Shown here: in pieces, positions 7,668-18,087 of the stretch
How positions within the stretch are numbered: position 1 is the first letter of the stretch
Layout: each line of letters begins with the position of its first letter
Assembly (NCBI RefSeq): GCF_016919065.1
Contig: NZ_JAFFQA010000038.1
Span: forward strand, 1-50,779
DNA: 50,779 nucleotides
Reading direction: 5' to 3'
DNA from: Desulfobulbus rhabdoformis
GTDB lineage: Bacteria; Desulfobacterota; Desulfobulbia; Desulfobulbales; Desulfobulbaceae
The notes under the pieces: model-generated
What the model was told of the DNA's origin: nothing
Database searches by the model: none
What the model saw: only the letters and a program-made list of their open reading frames with translations
Made by a program: the position numbers and the translations under genes

Positions 7668-10600
7668 ATGTATATAGTCATCCCTCCAGACAGCCTGCCT
7701 CCTTTTCTTCCGCTCCCTGCGACATTTCTGCTCAGCAACTGGTTTGATCGTGAAACCCTTGACCAGGGGTACGCATTGCTGCAACAAGCCAAGATCACGC
7801 AGTTCTTTTTTTATAGAAACAGCGCGGCTGGCTTCATCGGTCACCACAAACTCACGCTTTTCTTTCGCCCCAGCCAACGCATCGAATCGGGATTCACCCT
7901 TCAAGACAGCCACTGCACGCTTTGTAAATCCTCCAGCAAAGATAAACGATGTGCCCACCTGGCAGCGCTCTGCATACTCAGCCTGCATGAACACTCCCCG
8001 GACACCTACCACCCTTTTCCGCTTCTGTTTAAGCAATCTATCTGGGGGAACCTGGCCGATTTTCTCTTCACCTGGCTGGGTAAGGGAAAAGAAGCGCCTC
8101 AAATAACACTCAACGCAACCGAACTCTCCCTGATGCAGACGACCAACGATGGGAGCCTCCGTGCCACCTTGTCCAGGTTGCCGATTGACGCGACCGAGCT
8201 CCTTGCCCCAGAAGTTCCAGAGGAGCTCCAGCACCTCTTCAGCCAGATGCAAAATCGATGCACCACCAGCAACGAGCAGCAGCTGATAAAAGTGGGGGCA
8301 ACAAGTAAAGGACTGCAGCACGATGCATCCCTCTGGACCCGGCTCTGCAGAGCCGCGTTCAGCCGCCTTGGTGACGGCGTCCCCACAGTGACGCACACAG
8401 GAACGCCCGAGGCTTTTGTGCTCTCAATAAACGACAACCAGGCCGGTGTCTCCCTTGCCATCACCTTGCCTCGGGCCAATACTGTTGAGCTGCTCAAAAA
8501 ACTTGGTTTGCTTCAAGACCCATATTGCCAGTTACCGGACGCCCGATGCGGCAGCGATATATCGCCTACAGCAGAAGGGACACTCCGAGTCAGTCCTATT
8601 GCCTGGCTCCCTGACGATCGTTGTCTGTCTGTTGCCGAACTCCACCAACACAAATTCGGTCCCTACTATTATCTGCCCCAAGAAGGATTTATCAGACTCT
8701 CTTCACCTGACAGCGCTGCCAGGATAATAATAGACTCCCCCACCGAGACCACAACGCCCCTGTTTGCCTTTCTCCAGCAGGCAGATGAACGTATTGTCGA
8801 ACAGAAGAACCTGGCAACATTTCTTGAGCACAACCAGGAACAACTGCACCACCCGGACAATCGGGTTGCTCCGGAAGTCTTTGCCATGCGTTGTATCCAT
8901 ACTCCAGACCGACTCATTCTTACTGGACTCCAAGAGGAGCAGGGCTGGATCGTTCTCTCCTGTCGATTTGGCATCGGCGAGGAGCAGATCCTCCCTTCAC
9001 AACTCATCAAAGCCTTACAGAAACGACAACCTCTGATCTGTGGTCTGACGACACTTCAGCCCAACGACGGCCCCCTCACCTGGCTGTACCAACGTTTTCG
9101 CCACAAACCAAAAGACCTGACCACACTCCCAAAGGAGGGACTGTGTCTCACCAGAGGAGAGTTTGCCTGTCTGGTTTCAGCCATTCCTGACATTGAGCAC
9201 CAGCACAACGTCCCAGAGCTGCAACAACGGCTGAACAGCCTCTCCTCTCTGGAAAAACAACCACAGACCGACACAAGAATTCGCCATCAAAAACATCTGC
9301 GTGAGTATCAAAAAACAGGGCTTTCCTGGATGTACATGCTCTACCAACTGGGAATGGGAGGACTTCTGGCTGATGACATGGGATTGGGGAAAACCCACCA
9401 GGCAATGGCCTTAATTGACACTGTCATTCGAGAAGATGCCCCATCGGCCTCCATTCTTGTTGTCTGCCCGGCCTCTGTCCTGCTCCACTGGGCAGATAAA
9501 CTCAACCGCTTTTACCCTGACCTGGGATTCGCACTCTACTACGGCCCGGAGCGGAATCTGGACATAAGCAGCCAGGCGCAGATCATTCTCACCACCTATG
9601 CCATAATCCGTGCAGATGCCCACTTGCTCAGCCAAGAGGCATTTCAGCTTATTGTCTATGATGAAATCCAGGCTCTGAAAAACAGGCGCACCGCAACCCA
9701 TCAGGCCTGCAGATCCCTGCACTCCCATGCTGTGTTCGGGCTTTCGGGTACACCGATCGAAAATTCACTAGCCGACCTCTTCTCCATTTTTGCCATCTGC
9801 CTGCCAGGTTTCTTTGGCCGCTTTAAAGACTTTCAGCATACCTTTCTCACGCCCATTGAAAAATATGACTCCCTGCCGCAGCAAGAGCTCCTGACCCAAA
9901 GAATCACCCCTTTTGTTCTTCGACGTACCCGCTCTCAGGTCCTGACCGAGTTACCGGAATTAATAGAAAATAATCGAAGCTGCTGCCTCAGTTCCACCCA
10001 GGCTCAACTCTATCAGGATACCCTCGCAGCACATAAGCCTCTGCTTGACGATATAGCCGAAGAAATAGCGCCCATCGATTATCTCCATGTTTTCGCCATG
10101 ATGACCCGCCTGAAACAGATTTGCGACCACCCCTGTCTAGTAGAACAGTGCGCCGATCCCACTCGGTACAAAAGCGGCAAGTGGGATCTCTTTGTCGAGC
10201 TGTTGGATGAAGCCCTGGCAAACGGCCGCAAGGTCGTGGTCTTCAGCCAATACCTGGCTATGTTAAGCTTGATGGAGCATTATCTGGAAAGCAACAACAT
10301 CGGTTTTGCTGAACTACGCGGAGACATGGCTGTTCCCAAACGCCAGGCCGCAATAGAGCGGTTCGCAAACGATGATGACTGCCGGATTTTTCTTGCCAGT
10401 CTGCTGGCTGGCGGAACAGGCATAGACCTGGTCGCCGGGAATGTCGTCATCCATTATGATCGCTGGTGGAACCCAGCCAAAGAAGAACAGGCAACCGCCC
10501 GTGTCCACAGAATGGGGCAAAAGGAACCTGTGGATCTCTTTCGCCTGACCACAGAAAATACTCTCGAAGAAAAAATTGATGCCATTATTGCCGACAAGAG

Positions 10601-10691
10601 GAAACTCAGTGATGCCATTATAAACGAAGATGATCTTGGAATGATCAAGCAACTCAGCCGAGAAGAGTTGCTAGCCCTTTTCAGCCTATAA
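7668..10691 (+). CDS. SWIM zinc finger / SNF2-family DNA-dependent ATPase (helicase-like)
   Basis: About 1007 residues from ATG 7668. A SWIM-type CxxC...CxH finger lies at about residues 83-97, followed by a long middle region and then the SNF2 ATPase. Motif I is GMGLGKT (about 572), motif II is DEIQ (about 665), then LSGTPIEN, and motif VI is QATARVHRMGQ (about 941). These proteins use ATP to move on DNA and remodel protein-DNA complexes. The frame stays open back to GTG 7527, but that codon lies inside the MITE end and the added 47 residues would be encoded by the repeat, so ATG 7668 is preferred although its ribosome site is weak. Confidence 0.85.
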   Translation: MYIVIPPDSLPPFLPLPATFLLSNWFDRETLDQGYALLQQAKITQFFFYRNSAAGFIGHHKLTLFFRPSQRIESGFTLQDSHCTLCKSSSKDKRCAHLAALCILSLHEHSPDTYHPFPLLFKQSIWGNLADFLFTWLGKGKEAPQITLNATELSLMQTTNDGSLRATLSRLPIDATELLAPEVPEELQHLFSQMQNRCTTSNEQQLIKVGATSKGLQHDASLWTRLCRAAFSRLGDGVPTVTHTGTPEAFVLSINDNQAGVSLAITLPRANTVELLKKLGLLQDPYCQLPDARCGSDISPTAEGTLRVSPIAWLPDDRCLSVAELHQHKFGPYYYLPQEGFIRLSSPDSAARIIIDSPTETTTPLFAFLQQADERIVEQKNLATFLEHNQEQLHHPDNRVAPEVFAMRCIHTPDRLILTGLQEEQGWIVLSCRFGIGEEQILPSQLIKALQKRQPLICGLTTLQPNDGPLTWLYQRFRHKPKDLTTLPKEGLCLTRGEFACLVSAIPDIEHQHNVPELQQRLNSLSSLEKQPQTDTRIRHQKHLREYQKTGLSWMYMLYQLGMGGLLADDMGLGKTHQAMALIDTVIREDAPSASILVVCPASVLLHWADKLNRFYPDLGFALYYGPERNLDISSQAQIILTTYAIIRADAHLLSQEAFQLIVYDEIQALKNRRTATHQACRSLHSHAVFGLSGTPIENSLADLFSIFAICLPGFFGRFKDFQHTFLTPIEKYDSLPQQELLTQRITPFVLRRTRSQVLTELPELIENNRSCCLSSTQAQLYQDTLAAHKPLLDDIAEEIAPIDYLHVFAMMTRLKQICDHPCLVEQCADPTRYKSGKWDLFVELLDEALANGRKVVVFSQYLAMLSLMEHYLESNNIGFAELRGDMAVPKRQAAIERFANDDDCRIFLASLLAGGTGIDLVAGNVVIHYDRWWNPAKEEQATARVHRMGQKEPVDLFRLTTENTLEEKIDAIIADKRKLSDAIINEDDLGMIKQLSREELLALFSL

Positions 10692-10861
10692 TCTGATCAG
10701 GTATGCGCCTGTGGCGCTGTATCACCTGCTGCCTCACAACGGTACGTTCAAAGTTTTTTTGACTTTCCCCGGGATTTATCAATAATTGAATCAGGCACAA
10801 GCATACTTCTCCGCAAGTATGTGCATTGCACCTGCCCAACATCCACCCCGAGGGAAAAACA

Positions 10862-12100
10862 ATGCGTATTGCAACCGGCGCCACCACAGACCTGTCCCCC
10901 GAGGCTGTCCTTGCACTCTATGAAACACTGCTTGAGGACCTGCAACAGGATCCTGATTTTATTGTCCTCTTTTGTTCCGAAGACTATGAGATCAAACCCA
11001 TAATAACCGCACTGCAGCACCGCACCCCGAACGTTGCCCTCCATGGAGGAACCTCATGCAAAGGAGTCATGACACAAATGGGGGTAGCAGCCGGAGAGAA
11101 TGGCGGTCTGGCCATGCTGGCCATCAGTGACCCGGATGGCAGTTATGGGGTCGGAGTTGTGCCATGCGCACCTGATGCCAAAGAGGCGGCTCAACAAGCC
11201 ATCAACCAGGCACTGATCAATGCGGATTGCCCCGGAGAGGTGCCGAGCATGGTCTGGCTCTCGGCTGTTCCCGGTCACGAGGAAGCCATTTTAGACGGAA
11301 TAGCCGAAGTTCTGGGACCGGATGTCCCTGTTGCCGGGGGGAGCTCTGCCGACAATGAACTGGATGGATCCTGGAAGCAGTTCACCATCGAAGAGGTGTA
11401 TAATGATGCGGTGGTGGTCACTGCCCTCTTCCCCTCAACCGATGTGATGTTTGCCTTCCACAGCGGCTATGAGCCCACCGATGCCAAGGGACTGATCACC
11501 AAGGCCGGTGGCTATGAAGCCACGGTCAATAAGGGCGTCGCCACGGCTACCAGCCAACGAACCCTGATAGAAATCAATGGTCGTCCGGCGGCAGAGGTTT
11601 ACAACCAGTGGACCGATGGGCTGATCTCCGACATGCTGGGGAGCGGTGGGCATATCCTCGGTCTGACCACCCTGAGACCTCTGGGCAGAGTTGCGGGCTA
11701 TATCGGCGAGGTCCCCTATTTTCAGCTATCCCACCCCGATTCGGTCACTGCTGACAATGCCTTAACCTTGTTTTCCGATATGGCGGCTGGTGATGAAATT
11801 GTTCTTATGCGGGGGACCGTGGACAGCCTTATCACCCGCGCGGGAAGAGTGGCCACCTCTGCCATGGAAACCCATGTGGCCGATCCTGAAGACGTGGCAG
11901 GCGCTCTGATTGTCTATTGCGCGGGCTGCATGCTGACAGTGGAAAATCGCTTAGGTGAGGTCGTTGACAGTATCCGCGAGGCACTTCCCGGCATCCCTTT
12001 TCTTGGCACCTTCACCTACGGTGAGCAGGGCTGTTTTCTCAACGGCGGCAATAAACACGGCAACCTGATGATCTCAGTATTACTTTTTACCAAGGAATAG
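10862..12100 (+). CDS. FIST domain protein (FIST_N + FIST_C), sensory
   Basis: 412 residues; soluble, no signal peptide. The N-terminal half has the FIST_N pattern (ATGATTDLSP start, the HGGTSCKGV and AGGSSADNE segments) and the C-terminal half FIST_C (ending in the GTFTYGEQG segment). FIST domains are thought to bind small ligands such as amino acids and act as sensors. ATG 10862 is preferred over an upstream ATG at 10826 because GAGGG precedes it. The diguanylate cyclase gene starts 67 bases downstream on the same strand, so the pair probably forms a sensor/output unit. Confidence 0.88.
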   Translation: MRIATGATTDLSPEAVLALYETLLEDLQQDPDFIVLFCSEDYEIKPIITALQHRTPNVALHGGTSCKGVMTQMGVAAGENGGLAMLAISDPDGSYGVGVVPCAPDAKEAAQQAINQALINADCPGEVPSMVWLSAVPGHEEAILDGIAEVLGPDVPVAGGSSADNELDGSWKQFTIEEVYNDAVVVTALFPSTDVMFAFHSGYEPTDAKGLITKAGGYEATVNKGVATATSQRTLIEINGRPAAEVYNQWTDGLISDMLGSGGHILGLTTLRPLGRVAGYIGEVPYFQLSHPDSVTADNALTLFSDMAAGDEIVLMRGTVDSLITRAGRVATSAMETHVADPEDVAGALIVYCAGCMLTVENRLGEVVDSIREALPGIPFLGTFTYGEQGCFLNGGNKHGNLMISVLLFTKE

Positions 12101-12167
12101 CAGGACGGTTCCTGGCTGACGAGACTGGCAGCGTGCACCACATCCATCCCCCTCTGCAAAGGAATCT

Positions 12168-13604
12168 ATGGTCATTCAATCTGAACAACTCCTGGAAACC
12201 GTACTGGATCTGGAACGATCCCGGCAACGAGAGCGGGACATTCGACTGGAAGCCGAAGCCCTGCTTGAAGGACTGCGTGGAATGAGTGGAGCCCAGGATA
12301 AGGAAGAACTCTTTTCGGCACTGGTGCAGGCACTGCGCAGTGTGATTGATTTTGATCAGGCCTTTATTCTTCAGGCAAAAAACGCAACCGCCATGACGGT
12401 TCTCGCCACCACCTGTGCAAGTATCCAAGACAGTCACTGGAAAATCGGACCGGTTTTCAGCAAGGCACTCTCTGGAAAGCCGGTGGCGTCCTTTGATATT
12501 ACCCAGATTCCGGAATGGAAGCAGCTCCCTGCAGCTACAGTCTCCACCGTCCGCTCCGCGCTGCATATCGGCCTGTCCGGCAGCAGCAAAAAAACCCTTT
12601 TGGTCGTCACCCACCAGGACCTGAAACATTTCGGTCCCCGCCATGTGAAAAAGGCCAGGCGTTTTTCTCCCCTGGCTTCCCAAGCCCTGCTCACCCTGGA
12701 ATTACGCAGGGCGCTGATCGAACGCGACAGGTTCTATCAACTCTCCCTGGATGCCATGGCCATCTTTTCTTTGGATGGCGCTCTGGTTCAACAGAACCAA
12801 AGCTGGAGCACCACCTTTGATGACGAGCAGGTGCAGGCGCCAACCATATTTGCTCTGGTCCATCCCGAGGATAGGGCTCCCTTTCAAGACGTTATTGACC
12901 AGCTGCACCAGAGCGAAGAAAGCCAGGTAATCAAGACCCGCCTGCGTAAAAACTCCGGCGACTATCACTGGTTTTCCTGCAGCATCGCTGTCTATCCTGA
13001 CCAGATGATGTATTATATCGTTGCCCGAAACATTCACGATTCCGTGCTGTTTGAGCAAAAACTGGCTTATCAGGCCGGACATGATTCTCTCACCGGCCTG
13101 AAAAACAGAGCTGAATTCATGGAGTACCTCAAATCCAGTTTCAGCCTCTACAGGAAGGGACGTGGTGAGCCCTGTTTTGCCTTGCTCTTTCTGGACCTGA
13201 ACAAATTTAAACAGATTAACGATACCTTAGGCCATGACATCGGCGACGAACTGCTCAAGGCCTTTGCCGCCACTCTACAGGATGTCGTTCGCAGCAATGA
13301 TGTGGTTTCTCGCCTGGGAGGCGATGAATTCACCATTATACTCCCCAAGGTCAACTCCATTGAAGATGCCAAGGCTGTGGGCAACCGTATTCGTACCCGT
13401 TGCCAGACGCCCTATGAATTGAAAGGGCACAGCATCCAAGTTTCAACCAGCATCGGCATTGCCATGAGCACCCCGGACTTCACTCATGCAGAAGAAATAA
13501 TTCATGCGGCCGACCTGGCCATGTACAATGCCAAACAGGATAAATCGCTCCCCTTCTCCATTCATCAGGGGCCCTTACATTGCAACCTGGTGAGCAACTC
13601 CTGA
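12168..13604 (+). CDS. Diguanylate cyclase with GAF-like and PAS domains
   Basis: 478 residues: an N-terminal coiled segment, a GAF-like region (about 40-175), a PAS region (about 185-300) and a GGDEF domain with an intact active site GGDEF (about 383-387). The inhibitory I-site RSND sits five residues before it, so c-di-GMP feedback is likely. It makes c-di-GMP from two GTP. No membrane segment, so it is cytoplasmic and may take its signal from the FIST protein encoded just upstream. Confidence 0.88.
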   Translation: MVIQSEQLLETVLDLERSRQRERDIRLEAEALLEGLRGMSGAQDKEELFSALVQALRSVIDFDQAFILQAKNATAMTVLATTCASIQDSHWKIGPVFSKALSGKPVASFDITQIPEWKQLPAATVSTVRSALHIGLSGSSKKTLLVVTHQDLKHFGPRHVKKARRFSPLASQALLTLELRRALIERDRFYQLSLDAMAIFSLDGALVQQNQSWSTTFDDEQVQAPTIFALVHPEDRAPFQDVIDQLHQSEESQVIKTRLRKNSGDYHWFSCSIAVYPDQMMYYIVARNIHDSVLFEQKLAYQAGHDSLTGLKNRAEFMEYLKSSFSLYRKGRGEPCFALLFLDLNKFKQINDTLGHDIGDELLKAFAATLQDVVRSNDVVSRLGGDEFTIILPKVNSIEDAKAVGNRIRTRCQTPYELKGHSIQVSTSIGIAMSTPDFTHAEEIIHAADLAMYNAKQDKSLPFSIHQGPLHCNLVSNS

Positions 13605-13648
13605 GCCTCTCGCCGACCTGGCAGAACGGTTATGTTTCTCTGTCGGTT

Positions 13649-14200
13649 TCAGCGGTGTTCAATCCGGACTACTTTTTTTGTTCGCCCCCAGCCCAGCGCC
13701 TCCTGGTGCGAATCAAAAAAAAGATCGATGCGATTGGGCCCTTTGATGGCACCGCCACGATCTTCAACCCTGCCCCAGCCGTATCCTTCGACATACATAC
13801 GCGTGCCAAAAGGATAGTATTTGGTATCTGCGGCGATGGTGCCGTCTTCTGAAAACCAGGACCAGGGGAGAATGCGGAACGGAACCATCCAAGGATGGGA
13901 CAGTGTATCCCAGGAAAAAAGCCCTTCCTGTGGTTCCCGTGGCTCGGTGCCCATGGCAGTCTGCCCATAATAGGGCCGCCCCGCATCGGGCCCGGCACTG
14001 ACATAGCGGTTCCAGAAATCAAGTTTCAGATAGCTCCAGCTTCCTCGTTCCCAACTGCAGCACTGGCCACACCCACAGTAGGCTGTGGTCTCCATTATCC
14101 GCCCGATGGGTTCTCGAGCACAACCACTCAGCAGAAGCAATACTCCGCCAAGGAGTAAACCGCTGACTGCCGGGCCATGTTTGCTGTTTTGCTTTTGCAT
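13649..14200 (-). CDS. 3D domain lipoprotein
   Basis: 183 residues. A lipoprotein signal peptide ends at the lipobox LLSGC with Cys27. The C-terminal part has the 3D domain signature (YGWGRVEDRGGAIKG, then the Asp in NRIDLFF), the three-aspartate fold shared with MltA-type lytic transglycosylases. It is probably an outer- or inner-membrane-anchored cell-wall enzyme or wall-binding protein. The TTAYCGCGQCC segment near residue 38 is usual for this family. Ribosome site GGAGGGAGGAG supports the start. It converges on the diguanylate cyclase gene with only 44 bases between. Confidence 0.85.
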   Translation of the reverse strand: MQKQNSKHGPAVSGLLLGGVLLLLSGCAREPIGRIMETTAYCGCGQCCSWERGSWSYLKLDFWNRYVSAGPDAGRPYYGQTAMGTEPREPQEGLFSWDTLSHPWMVPFRILPWSWFSEDGTIAADTKYYPFGTRMYVEGYGWGRVEDRGGAIKGPNRIDLFFDSHQEALGWGRTKKVVRIEHR

Positions 14201-14470
14201 AGACTCCTCCCTCCTTCTGCTTCTTGTGCCACAGGCAATTCAACCTGTAACCATTTAACAAGACAAAAGAAAACAGAACAAGCCTTTTTCATTTTCTTCC
14301 CGATCTCCGCTTCCCCCCTCCCCATCCACCAAGGACGAAATGGCCCCGCAAAACAAATATGATTGCAGTGATTGAAAATCACCATTACCTTGGCATAATT
14401 TGGTATTTTAGGTGCTCTGCAATCACCATTTCCTGCTTCTTCGGACGCTGCCTCCACGAAACGCCGTGAA

Positions 14471-15490
14471 ATGAACAACATACCACAACTTCTTGATAAA
14501 CTCGTCACTATGACAGCCAGCCAGGATGTGGAACTTATGGAGTTCAGTCTCCTGAAGACCCTCAATGAGTTTATTCCTTCAAGGGAGCTGTTCATCCTCC
14601 GGCTGGACCACAACCATCAACCGTATTACCAGTTGAAACTCAGCCAGGAGAGTTATGTTGTCCATGTGGAAAACGTCCTGGTGGAAGAGAGTGTCCTTCA
14701 AGCAATTCATGCCGCCTCTTGTAGCGCGGCACCGTTGAACCGACAACTCTCCCCGGCAGAGACCGTATCCATCTGGCACCTGATACAGCTCAGAGCCATG
14801 GATATTGTCCTGGTCGCCATTACCCCAGAGCCACTGTCAGGCTTGGACTGCCACATGGTTTCTGGCCTGCTGGGGGTCTATCGCAATTTTATTTCCGTCC
14901 TCAACGAGGCCCAGCACGATCAGCTTACAGGTCTACTCAACCGGAGGACCTTTGATGATATCATCAATAAAATTTACTCCCTGCAGCAACCGTTAGCTTC
15001 CCCGACTTCTCCAGAACGCAGGACATCGGTCGACCGTTCAGCCTACTGGCTGGTCATGGTGGATCTTGATCATTTTAAACGGATTAACGATATCTGGGGG
15101 CACCTGTATGGGGATGAGGTTCTTTTACTCACGGCCCAGCTCATGCAGACCCATTTTCGAGCCACCGATCACCTTTTTCGTTTCGGCGGTGAAGAATTTG
15201 TCATTGTTCTTCGGGCAGCTCAACAAAATCACGCCCAGATGGCATTGGAACGGTTTCGCCTGGCCATGGAAGAGTATGATTTTCCCCAGGTCGGTCAGGT
15301 GACCATCAGTCTCGGGGTTACCCGAATGGATCCCAATCAATTTACCGCCACCCTGCTTGACCAGGCTGACCAGGCACTCTATTTTGCCAAGGAGCATGGA
15401 CGAAACCAGGTTTGCTTCTATGAGACCCTGGTTGCCAACGGAGAAATCGAGAAAACTGAAATCATAACCGGCGACATTGAGCTGTTTTAG
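14471..15490 (+). CDS. Diguanylate cyclase with N-terminal GAF-like sensor
   Basis: 339 residues, soluble. The first 150 residues look like a GAF-type sensor; the rest is a GGDEF domain with active site GGEEF (about 239-243) and I-site RATD five residues before. The domain carries an insertion of about 20 residues after the LTGLLNRRTFDD segment. It is the second of three diguanylate cyclases here, and no phosphodiesterase (EAL or HD-GYP) is encoded in the window. The ATG has no strong ribosome site. Confidence 0.87.
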   Translation: MNNIPQLLDKLVTMTASQDVELMEFSLLKTLNEFIPSRELFILRLDHNHQPYYQLKLSQESYVVHVENVLVEESVLQAIHAASCSAAPLNRQLSPAETVSIWHLIQLRAMDIVLVAITPEPLSGLDCHMVSGLLGVYRNFISVLNEAQHDQLTGLLNRRTFDDIINKIYSLQQPLASPTSPERRTSVDRSAYWLVMVDLDHFKRINDIWGHLYGDEVLLLTAQLMQTHFRATDHLFRFGGEEFVIVLRAAQQNHAQMALERFRLAMEEYDFPQVGQVTISLGVTRMDPNQFTATLLDQADQALYFAKEHGRNQVCFYETLVANGEIEKTEIITGDIELF

Positions 15491-15540
15491 GCTCCTCACT
15501 CGCCCGGTTCCACCCCCCATCTAAAAGCAAACATAATCTT

Positions 15541-15783
15541 ATGACTGCACTCACCCCTCTTCCCAACCTGCCCATAGGGCGCTATCGTCACTACAAAGGT
15601 GGTGACTACGAGGTACTCGGGGTTGTTCGCCATAGTGAAACCCTTGAGCCACTGGTACTCTATCGCCCCATGTATAACGCAACCGGTCTCTGGGTGCGTC
15701 CTTACGCCATGTTTACCGAATGGGTCGAGTGTGAGGGGCAGCAAAAACCTCGGTTTTCCATGGTGACCCTGCCCAAAAACTAA
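15541..15783 (+). CDS. DUF1653 family protein
   Basis: 80 residues with the DUF1653 core: GRYRHYKGGDYEVLG, then LVLYRPMYN and LWVRPYAMFTE. Small cytoplasmic beta-rich proteins of this family are common but have no assigned function. It follows the diguanylate cyclase gene by 50 bases on the same strand. Confidence 0.88.
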   Translation: MTALTPLPNLPIGRYRHYKGGDYEVLGVVRHSETLEPLVLYRPMYNATGLWVRPYAMFTEWVECEGQQKPRFSMVTLPKN

Positions 15784-15947
15784 AGGGTGAAGACTCAGGA
15801 GCAGTGCAACATTTTGCATAGCTCACCGGAAAACTCTTTCTCTGGCGCCCAACCATTTCACTCGTTGCCTCTGCCCCTGGTCCTTGTATGCAGACTGGGG
15901 GCATCTGCAGGCGCGTTATTACTTCTCTTGCATTGTGTGAATTTTCC

Positions 15948-18071
15948 ATGCCCGAGCATGCTTCGCGTATCGCCTCCTCTCTGCAGATAAACCACCACCA
16001 GGTGGCAACTGTCCTTTCCCTCCTTGAAGATGGGGCAACCATCCCTTTTATCGCCCGCTACCGGAAGGAAGCAACCGGTTCGCTTGACGAAGTGCACCTC
16101 TCATCCATTCGAGACCTACACGCGGACCTGGTTGAACTGGACAAACGCAAAGCGTCCATTCGCAAATCGCTCACCGAACGCGAGCTGCTCTCTGAAGAGT
16201 TGCTGAACGCTGTTAACAGGGCTCCCAACCTGACAGAGCTTGAGGATATCTACCTGCCGTTTAAACCAAAACGCCGCACTCGCGCAGAGATGGCCAGAGA
16301 ACGGGGATTGGAGCCTCTGGCTGTCATGCTTTTTGCCCAAAAAGGGCAAACCGTTGATCCAGCCCCTTATGTGAATCCAAAAGGAGAGGTGCAGACTGCA
16401 GAAGAAGCGCTTGCCGGAGCACGGGATATCATCGCCGAACAGCTGAGCGAGACCAGCGAGCTGCGGGCGCGGCTTCGTGCCTTCTTTCAACAGCGAGCGG
16501 TGATCTCCGCCAGGGTGGTCAAAGGCAAGGAGGAGGAGGGCAAGAAATTTCGCGACTATTTTGACTGGCAGGAATCGGTTACCAAGGTGGCCGGGCATCG
16601 GCTTCTGGCCATGCTGCGGGGAGAGGCGGAAAAAATCCTGCACCTGAGTTTGCTCCCCGCTGAAGAGGAGGCTCTTAATATACTCCACCGGGCCACTGTT
16701 CGCAGCAAGGCCTTTGATGGACAGCAGGTACGGCTGGCAGTGGATGATGGCTATAAACGGCTTTTGGCACCATCGCTTGAAAACGAGCTGCGTACCCAGC
16801 TCAAAGAACAGGCTGATCAGGAGGCCATAAGCGTCTTTGCCGACAACCTGCGCCAACTGCTTTTAGCCGCCCCTCTGGGAGCCAAACGGACTCTGGCGCT
16901 GGACCCTGGTTTTCGCACCGGGGCCAAACTGGTGTGCCTGGACAGACAGGGGCAACTGCTGCATCACACCACTATTTATCCAACCCTTTCAGCCAAACAA
17001 CAGGCAGAGGCGGGAAAAATTGTAGTGGAACTTTGCAACCGTTTTCACATAGAGGCCATCGCCATTGGCAACGGAACGGCCAGCCGGGAAACCGAAACCT
17101 TTGTGCGAGCCTTGAACCTTCCCGCTGCAATCATAATCACCATGGTGGATGAGAGTGGGGCCTCGATCTACTCTGCCTCGGAAGTTGCCCGGAGGGAATT
17201 TGCAGACTACGATCTCACCGTTCGTGGAGCTATCTCCATTGGCAGACGTCTCCAGGATCCTCTGGCAGAACTGGTCAAACTCGACCCCAAGGCCATTGGG
17301 GTGGGCCAGTATCAGCATGATGTCAACCAGAAAGCTCTGAAGCAGGGGCTTGAAGATGTGGTGATAAGCTGTGTCAACCGAGTGGGGGTGGAAGTCAACA
17401 GCGCCAGCCAGGAGCTACTTACATTTGTCTCCGGCCTGGGCCCTACCCTGGCGGCCAATATACTTGCCTTTCGTCACGAACAGGGGCCGTTTACCGATCG
17501 CAAACAACTGCTCAAGGTACCGCGCCTGGGGAAAAAGGCCTTTGAGCAGTGCGCCGGTTTCCTGCGCATCCACGATGGCACCAATCCGTTGGACCGTTCC
17601 GGGGTCCATCCTGAACGCTATGCCCTGGTCCAGCAGATGGCAAAAGACTGTGGTTGCAGCATCGGGGAGCTGATAGAAAACAAAGAACAGCGCAATAAAA
17701 TAGAGCTGCAGCGCTACGTGGACGGTGATTTGGGGTTACCCACGCTCAAAGATATTTTCGACGAGCTTGGCAAACCAGGCAGGGATCCTCGCCAGGAGTT
17801 CACAGCCTTTGCCTTTGCCGATGGAATCGAGAAAATGGAAGATCTGCTTGAGGGCATGTGGCTGCCGGGGATCGTAACCAATGTCACCAAATTTGGCGCC
17901 TTTGTTGATATTGGCGTCCATCAGGATGGGTTGATTCACATCAGTCAGCTCGCTGATCGATTTGTCAAAGATCCGGCAGAGGTGGTCCATGTGCGCCAAC
18001 AGCTTCAGGTTCGCGTTATCAGTGTGGACAGTGCACGCAAGCGCATTGCCCTCTCACTGCGCAGCGAGTAA
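15948..18071 (+). CDS. tex: Tex, RNA-binding transcriptional accessory protein
   Basis: 707 residues from ATG 15948, matching the usual Tex N-terminus (IARYRKEATG near residue 35). The order is standard: helical N-domain, YqgF/RNase H-like domain (LALDPGFRTGAKLV), helix-hairpin-helix repeats, and a C-terminal S1 domain from about residue 636 (GIVTNVTKFGAFVDIG). Tex binds nucleic acid and affects transcription and RNA turnover. A possible 20-residue N-terminal extension from 15888 is not expected in the family. It converges closely (16 bases) with the next gene. Confidence 0.95.
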   Translation: MPEHASRIASSLQINHHQVATVLSLLEDGATIPFIARYRKEATGSLDEVHLSSIRDLHADLVELDKRKASIRKSLTERELLSEELLNAVNRAPNLTELEDIYLPFKPKRRTRAEMARERGLEPLAVMLFAQKGQTVDPAPYVNPKGEVQTAEEALAGARDIIAEQLSETSELRARLRAFFQQRAVISARVVKGKEEEGKKFRDYFDWQESVTKVAGHRLLAMLRGEAEKILHLSLLPAEEEALNILHRATVRSKAFDGQQVRLAVDDGYKRLLAPSLENELRTQLKEQADQEAISVFADNLRQLLLAAPLGAKRTLALDPGFRTGAKLVCLDRQGQLLHHTTIYPTLSAKQQAEAGKIVVELCNRFHIEAIAIGNGTASRETETFVRALNLPAAIIITMVDESGASIYSASEVARREFADYDLTVRGAISIGRRLQDPLAELVKLDPKAIGVGQYQHDVNQKALKQGLEDVVISCVNRVGVEVNSASQELLTFVSGLGPTLAANILAFRHEQGPFTDRKQLLKVPRLGKKAFEQCAGFLRIHDGTNPLDRSGVHPERYALVQQMAKDCGCSIGELIENKEQRNKIELQRYVDGDLGLPTLKDIFDELGKPGRDPRQEFTAFAFADGIEKMEDLLEGMWLPGIVTNVTKFGAFVDIGVHQDGLIHISQLADRFVKDPAEVVHVRQQLQVRVISVDSARKRIALSLRSE

Positions 18072-18087
18072 CCACAAAAAATCTTCC

